Source: Pseudomonadota bacterium (GTDB lineage: Bacteria; Pseudomonadota; Gammaproteobacteria; Steroidobacterales; Steroidobacteraceae). From it: a stretch of 64,000 bases of DNA. Location of the stretch: contig JADIYJ010000001.1 in assembly GCA_016705325.1 (NCBI GenBank), forward strand, positions 1 to 64,000, read 5' to 3'. This document shows, one piece after another, positions 61,062 through 64,000 of this stretch (its first letter is position 1; the number at the start of each line of letters is the position of its first letter). The translations under genes were made by a program, and so were the position numbers. The notes beneath the pieces are model-generated. The model saw only the letters and a program-made list of their open reading frames with translations, searched no databases and had not been told where the DNA came from.

Positions 61062-61801
61062 GGATCATCGGGCGCATTGCTCTCGCGATCGTGGCGGTTG
61101 CGGCAGTCCCGGCGGCGTACGCCGCCGAGGTGCCTCTCCTGACGATCGAGTCGCCGGCGGGACCGCAGACCTGGAGCCTGTCGCTGCAGGTCCTGGTCCT
61201 GATGACCCTGCTGACGGTACTGCCGGCCATCGTGCTGTCGATGACCGCGTTTCCGCGCATCGTCATCGTGCTCGCGATCCTGCGGCAGGCGCTCGGCATG
61301 CCGCAGACACCGCCGAACCAGGTCCTGATCGGGCTGGCGCTGTTCCTGAGCTTCTTCGTGATGTCGCCGGTGCTCGATCGCATCTACACCGAGGGCGTCA
61401 AGCCGTACTCCGACAAGCAGATCACGCTCGAGCAGGGGCTGGCCAACGGCATTGTGCCCTTGCGTCAGTTCATGCTCGGCCAGGTGCGTGAGTCCGACCT
61501 GGAGCGCTTCAACGAGATCGCCGGCGATCGCAGTCACGACAGCGCCGACGCGATACCGCTGACCACGATCGTGCCGGCATTCATGATCAGCGAGCTCAAG
61601 ACGGCGTTCCAGATCGGCTTCGTCATCTTTATCCCGTTCGTCATCATCGACCTGGTCGTTGCCAGCGTACTGATGTCGATGGGCATGGTGATGCTCTCGC
61701 CGATGCTGGTGTCCCTGCCATTCAAGCTGATGCTGTTCGTGCTGGTGGACGGCTGGTCACTGCTGGTCGGCACGCTGGCGGCCAGCTTCCTGGCAACCTG
61801 A
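61058..61801 (+). CDS. fliP: Flagellar export gate protein FliP
   Basis: A 247-residue export-gate protein with a cleavable signal peptide (MRIIGRIALAIVAVAAVPAAYAAE) and four membrane helices. Diagnostic sequences: LLTVLPAIVLSMTAFPRIVIVLAILRQALGMPQTPPNQVLIGLALFLSFFVMSPV, IVPAFMISELKTAFQIGFVIFIPFVIIDLVVASVLMSMGMVMLSP and LPFKLMLFVLVDGW. Complete. Confidence 0.97.
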   Translation: MRIIGRIALAIVAVAAVPAAYAAEVPLLTIESPAGPQTWSLSLQVLVLMTLLTVLPAIVLSMTAFPRIVIVLAILRQALGMPQTPPNQVLIGLALFLSFFVMSPVLDRIYTEGVKPYSDKQITLEQGLANGIVPLRQFMLGQVRESDLERFNEIAGDRSHDSADAIPLTTIVPAFMISELKTAFQIGFVIFIPFVIIDLVVASVLMSMGMVMLSPMLVSLPFKLMLFVLVDGWSLLVGTLAASFLAT

Positions 61802-61810
61802 GGCACTGCC

Positions 61811-62083
61811 GTGACACCAGAAGCCGTCATGAGCCTCGGCCAGCGCGCACTGGAACTCACGATCCTGATCTCCGCGCCGCTGCTGCTGTCGGCGCTGGTC
61901 ACCGGGGTCGTCATCGGCATGCTGCAGGCGGCAACCCAGATCCACGAGATGACGCTGTCGTTCATCCCGAAGCTGCTGGTCCTGTCAGCGGCGCTGTTCG
62001 TCGCGGGGCCATGGATGCTGGGGATGCTCGTCGACTTCACGCGCGAGCTGTACGCAGGCATCCCGGCAATGATCCTGGAATGA
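61811..62083 (+). CDS. fliQ: Flagellar export gate protein FliQ
   Basis: A 90-residue export-gate protein with two membrane helices: LTILISAPLLLSALVTGVVIGMLQAATQIHEMTLSFIPK and LSAALFVAGPWMLGMLVDFT. QAATQI-x-EMTL is the family hallmark. The start is GTG 61811 (TPEAVMSLGQRAL), usual length 89-90. Confidence 0.96.
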   Translation: MTPEAVMSLGQRALELTILISAPLLLSALVTGVVIGMLQAATQIHEMTLSFIPKLLVLSAALFVAGPWMLGMLVDFTRELYAGIPAMILE

Positions 62084-62096
62084 GCCCGCGACGCAC

Positions 62097-62870
62097 ATGC
62101 TGATCAGCGCCATCGAGCTGCAGGAATGGCTGTTGCGCTTCGTCGGCGCCTTCGCGCGCGTCGGCGCCGCGATGATGGTCGCGCCGATCTTCGGTGCCGG
62201 CCTGGTGGCGATGCGCATCCGTCTCGTTGCCGCCGCGCTGGTGACCGTGCTGGTCATGACGGCGCTGCCGGCGGCGACCGCGCCAGTCGAGCCGCTGGGG
62301 CCGCTGCAGCTCTTCAAGGAAGTGATGCTGGGCGCGGCCATCGGCTTCGTCGTCCAGACGGCGTTCGACGTGCTGGTGATGGCGGGCCAGGTCATCGGGT
62401 TGAGCATGGGCCTGGGCTTCGCCAACCTGATCGACCCGCAGCACGGAGTGACGGTGCCCGTCATCGGTCAGCTGTACCTGCTGCTTGCGCTGCTGATCTT
62501 CGTCACCATCAACGGGCACATCGCCTTCATCGAGCTGCTGGCGGGCAGCTTCAAGGCCATGCCGGTCGGCTCGGCCATGCTGGACGAGCGCAACCTCGCC
62601 ACGCTGATCGCCTGGGGCGGGCGCGTCTTTTCCGGCGGGCTGCAGGTCGCGCTGCCCGCGGTCGTCGCCATGACAGTGGTCAACGTCGCATTCGGCGTGA
62701 TGAGCCGGGCGGCGCCGCAACTGAACCTGTTCGGGGTCGGCTTTCCGATCACCATCATTCTCGGCTTCATGACGCTCTGGATGTCGTTGGAGTCACTGGC
62801 CCCGACCTTCGGTGCAATTCTGGACGAGGCGCTGGACATTGCCGGCGCCCTCGCCCAGGGAGCCGGCTGA
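62097..62870 (+). CDS. fliR: Flagellar export gate protein FliR
   Basis: A 257-residue export-gate protein with about six membrane helices. Landmarks: FVGAFARVGAAMMVAPIFGAGLVAMRIRL, EVMLGAAIGFVVQTAFDVLVMAGQVIGLSMGLGFANLIDPQHG and PQLNLFGVGFPITIILGFMTLWMS. The stop TGA shares its last base with the flhB ATG. Confidence 0.96.
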   Translation: MLISAIELQEWLLRFVGAFARVGAAMMVAPIFGAGLVAMRIRLVAAALVTVLVMTALPAATAPVEPLGPLQLFKEVMLGAAIGFVVQTAFDVLVMAGQVIGLSMGLGFANLIDPQHGVTVPVIGQLYLLLALLIFVTINGHIAFIELLAGSFKAMPVGSAMLDERNLATLIAWGGRVFSGGLQVALPAVVAMTVVNVAFGVMSRAAPQLNLFGVGFPITIILGFMTLWMSLESLAPTFGAILDEALDIAGALAQGAG

Positions 62871-63997
62871 TGGCAGACCAGGCAACAGGTGAGCGTACCG
62901 AACAACCGACCGAACGCCGCGTACGGGAGTCCCGTGAGCGCGGTCAGGTCGCCCGATCCCGCGAGCTGGAGACGACGGCCGTGCTGCTGACGGCGTCACT
63001 CACGCTGCTGCTGGCGGCGCCGGCGATCGTCGGATCGGCAACCGGGCTGCTGCAGCAATCACTCGCCATCGGTGCGGAGCAGGTCAGCGACGAGCGGATC
63101 ATCGGGGCGGTACTGCGCCGCGACGCTTTCGCCGGCCTCGTGCTCGTGGTCGCCCTGAGCCTGCCGATCATGATCGCTGCGGTGCTTGCGCCGATGATGG
63201 TCGGAGGTCTCGTGTTCTCCGGCAAGGCCCTGGCGCTGGATTTCTCCCGGCTCAACCCGATTGCCGGCCTGCAGCGCGTCTTTGCCCTGCGCGGTCTGGT
63301 CGAGGTGGCGAAGGCGCTGGCCAAGTTTGCGGCGGTCGGCACAGTGGCCCTCGTCCTGCTGGCGCGGATGACGCCGCAGATCGTGCAGCTCGGGGCGCAG
63401 GACGTGGTCCGCGGCATGTCGCACGGGACCTGGCTGATGCTGCTCTGCCTGCTGGTGCTGGCGGCTTCGCTGCTGCTGATCGCGGCGATCGACGTGCCAT
63501 TCCAGATCTGGGACCACGGCCGCAACCTGCGCATGACGCGCGAGGAAGTGCGCGAGGAACTCAGGGACGCGGAAGGCCGTCCCGAGGTTCGCCACCGGAT
63601 CCGGCAGCTGGCGCAGGAGCGGGCCCGGCGCCGGATGATGCAGGAAGTACCGCGGGCCGACGTGGTGATCGTGAATCCGACGCACTTCGCCGTGGCGCTC
63701 CGCTATTCCGGCGGCAGCATGCGCGCGCCGCGCGTCGTCGCGAAGGGCAAGGAACTGGTTGCTGCGCGCATCAGGGAAATCGCGCAGGCAAACGCTGTGC
63801 CGATCTACGAGTCGCCGCCGCTGGCGCGTTCGCTCTACTTCACCACGGAGCTCGGCGACGAGATCCCGGCCGGGCTCTACAGTGCCGTCGCCAAGGTACT
63901 CGCCTGGGTCTACCGCGCGCGTGCGGCCGCCAGCGAGGGCGCGGCCAGCCCGCCGGCACCGCCGCTCGCGCCGGAGGAGATTCCACTTGAGGTCTGA
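62870..63997 (+). CDS. flhB: Flagellar export switch protein FlhB
   Basis: A 375-residue protein with four membrane helices and a cytosolic domain that autocleaves at NPTH (Asn269-Pro270, in VIVNPTHFAVALRY) to switch export from hook to filament substrates after contact by FliK. The N-terminus GERTEQPTERRVRESRERGQVARSREL and the middle AGLQRVFALRGLVEVAKALAKF are typical. A Pro/Ala-rich tail ends the protein at 63997. flhA is expected just beyond the window. Confidence 0.96.
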   Translation: MADQATGERTEQPTERRVRESRERGQVARSRELETTAVLLTASLTLLLAAPAIVGSATGLLQQSLAIGAEQVSDERIIGAVLRRDAFAGLVLVVALSLPIMIAAVLAPMMVGGLVFSGKALALDFSRLNPIAGLQRVFALRGLVEVAKALAKFAAVGTVALVLLARMTPQIVQLGAQDVVRGMSHGTWLMLLCLLVLAASLLLIAAIDVPFQIWDHGRNLRMTREEVREELRDAEGRPEVRHRIRQLAQERARRRMMQEVPRADVVIVNPTHFAVALRYSGGSMRAPRVVAKGKELVAARIREIAQANAVPIYESPPLARSLYFTTELGDEIPAGLYSAVAKVLAWVYRARAAASEGAASPPAPPLAPEEIPLEV

Positions 63998-64000
63998 CGC

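Overview
This is a GC-rich gammaproteobacterial chromosome segment. The polar-type flagellar cluster with FleQ/FleS/FleR, sigma-54 and sigma-28 promoters, YaeQ, FadD, YbbA/YbbP and an 'FFLEELY'-type protein suggest an aquatic or soil gammaproteobacterium in the broad Xanthomonadales/Nevskiales/Steroidobacterales neighbourhood. That placement is inference; no rRNA or other strong taxonomic marker is present.

Layout. (1) 1-3.6 kb: housekeeping genes dgt (cut by the window start), pyrF, hemE and ppa. All but hemE carry frame breaks, and a repetitive G-rich/pyrimidine-rich spacer lies between hemE and ppa. (2) 3.6-8.35 kb, minus strand: GIY-YIG protein, HExxPGH metallopeptidase-like protein, a small unknown, a TauE/SafE transporter, YaeQ, and a decayed arylsulfatase. 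(3) 8.4-13.3 kb: mobile DNA. A 2.24-kb IS66-like element bounded by inverted repeats and an 8-bp target duplication holds a D12-class adenine methyltransferase gene beside the transposase. A four-repeat membrane protein gene and a complete IS4-family element follow, then a vestigial toxin-antitoxin pair. (4) 13.3-19 kb: fadD, tesA, ybbA, ybbP. (5) 19-21.6 kb: a toxin-antitoxin patch with two complete-looking PIN modules, one broken PIN module, a ParD/RelB chimeric remnant and a possible restriction-gene remnant. (6) 21.6-28.4 kb: a neutral-lipid locus. A wax ester synthase/DGAT (one frame break), a phasin, a patatin lipase and two poorly known genes run on the minus strand, and a long alcohol-forming fatty acyl-CoA reductase diverges from them. 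(7) 28.7-30.4 kb: two small membrane proteins and an HDOD protein. (8) 30.4-64 kb: an essentially complete flagellar locus: flgN-flgM-flgA (minus), then flgBCDEFGHIJKL, fliC, flaG, fliD, fliS, fliT, an atypical PilZ gene, fleQ, fleS, fleR, fliEFGHIJ, fliK, fliLMNOPQR and flhB.

How the genes work together. FleQ and FleR are sigma-54 enhancer-binding proteins. Sites with GG-N10-GC geometry stand before flgA, flgB, fliD, fleS, fliK and fliL. FliA(sigma-28)-type promoters stand before flgM and fliC. This is the usual hierarchy in which FlgM export after hook completion releases late genes. In the lipid locus, fatty acyl-CoA would be reduced to fatty alcohol, esterified with a second acyl-CoA to wax ester, coated by phasin and possibly mobilised by the patatin lipase.

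Caution on quality. At least fifteen single-base frame breaks, mostly beside short homopolymers, lie in 1-26 kb, including in normally essential pyrF and ppa. None was seen in the roughly 38 kb to the right. Some 'pseudogenes' here may therefore be sequencing errors. The sulfatase, the two PIN remnants and the chimeric antitoxin involve larger losses or fusions and look like genuine decay.
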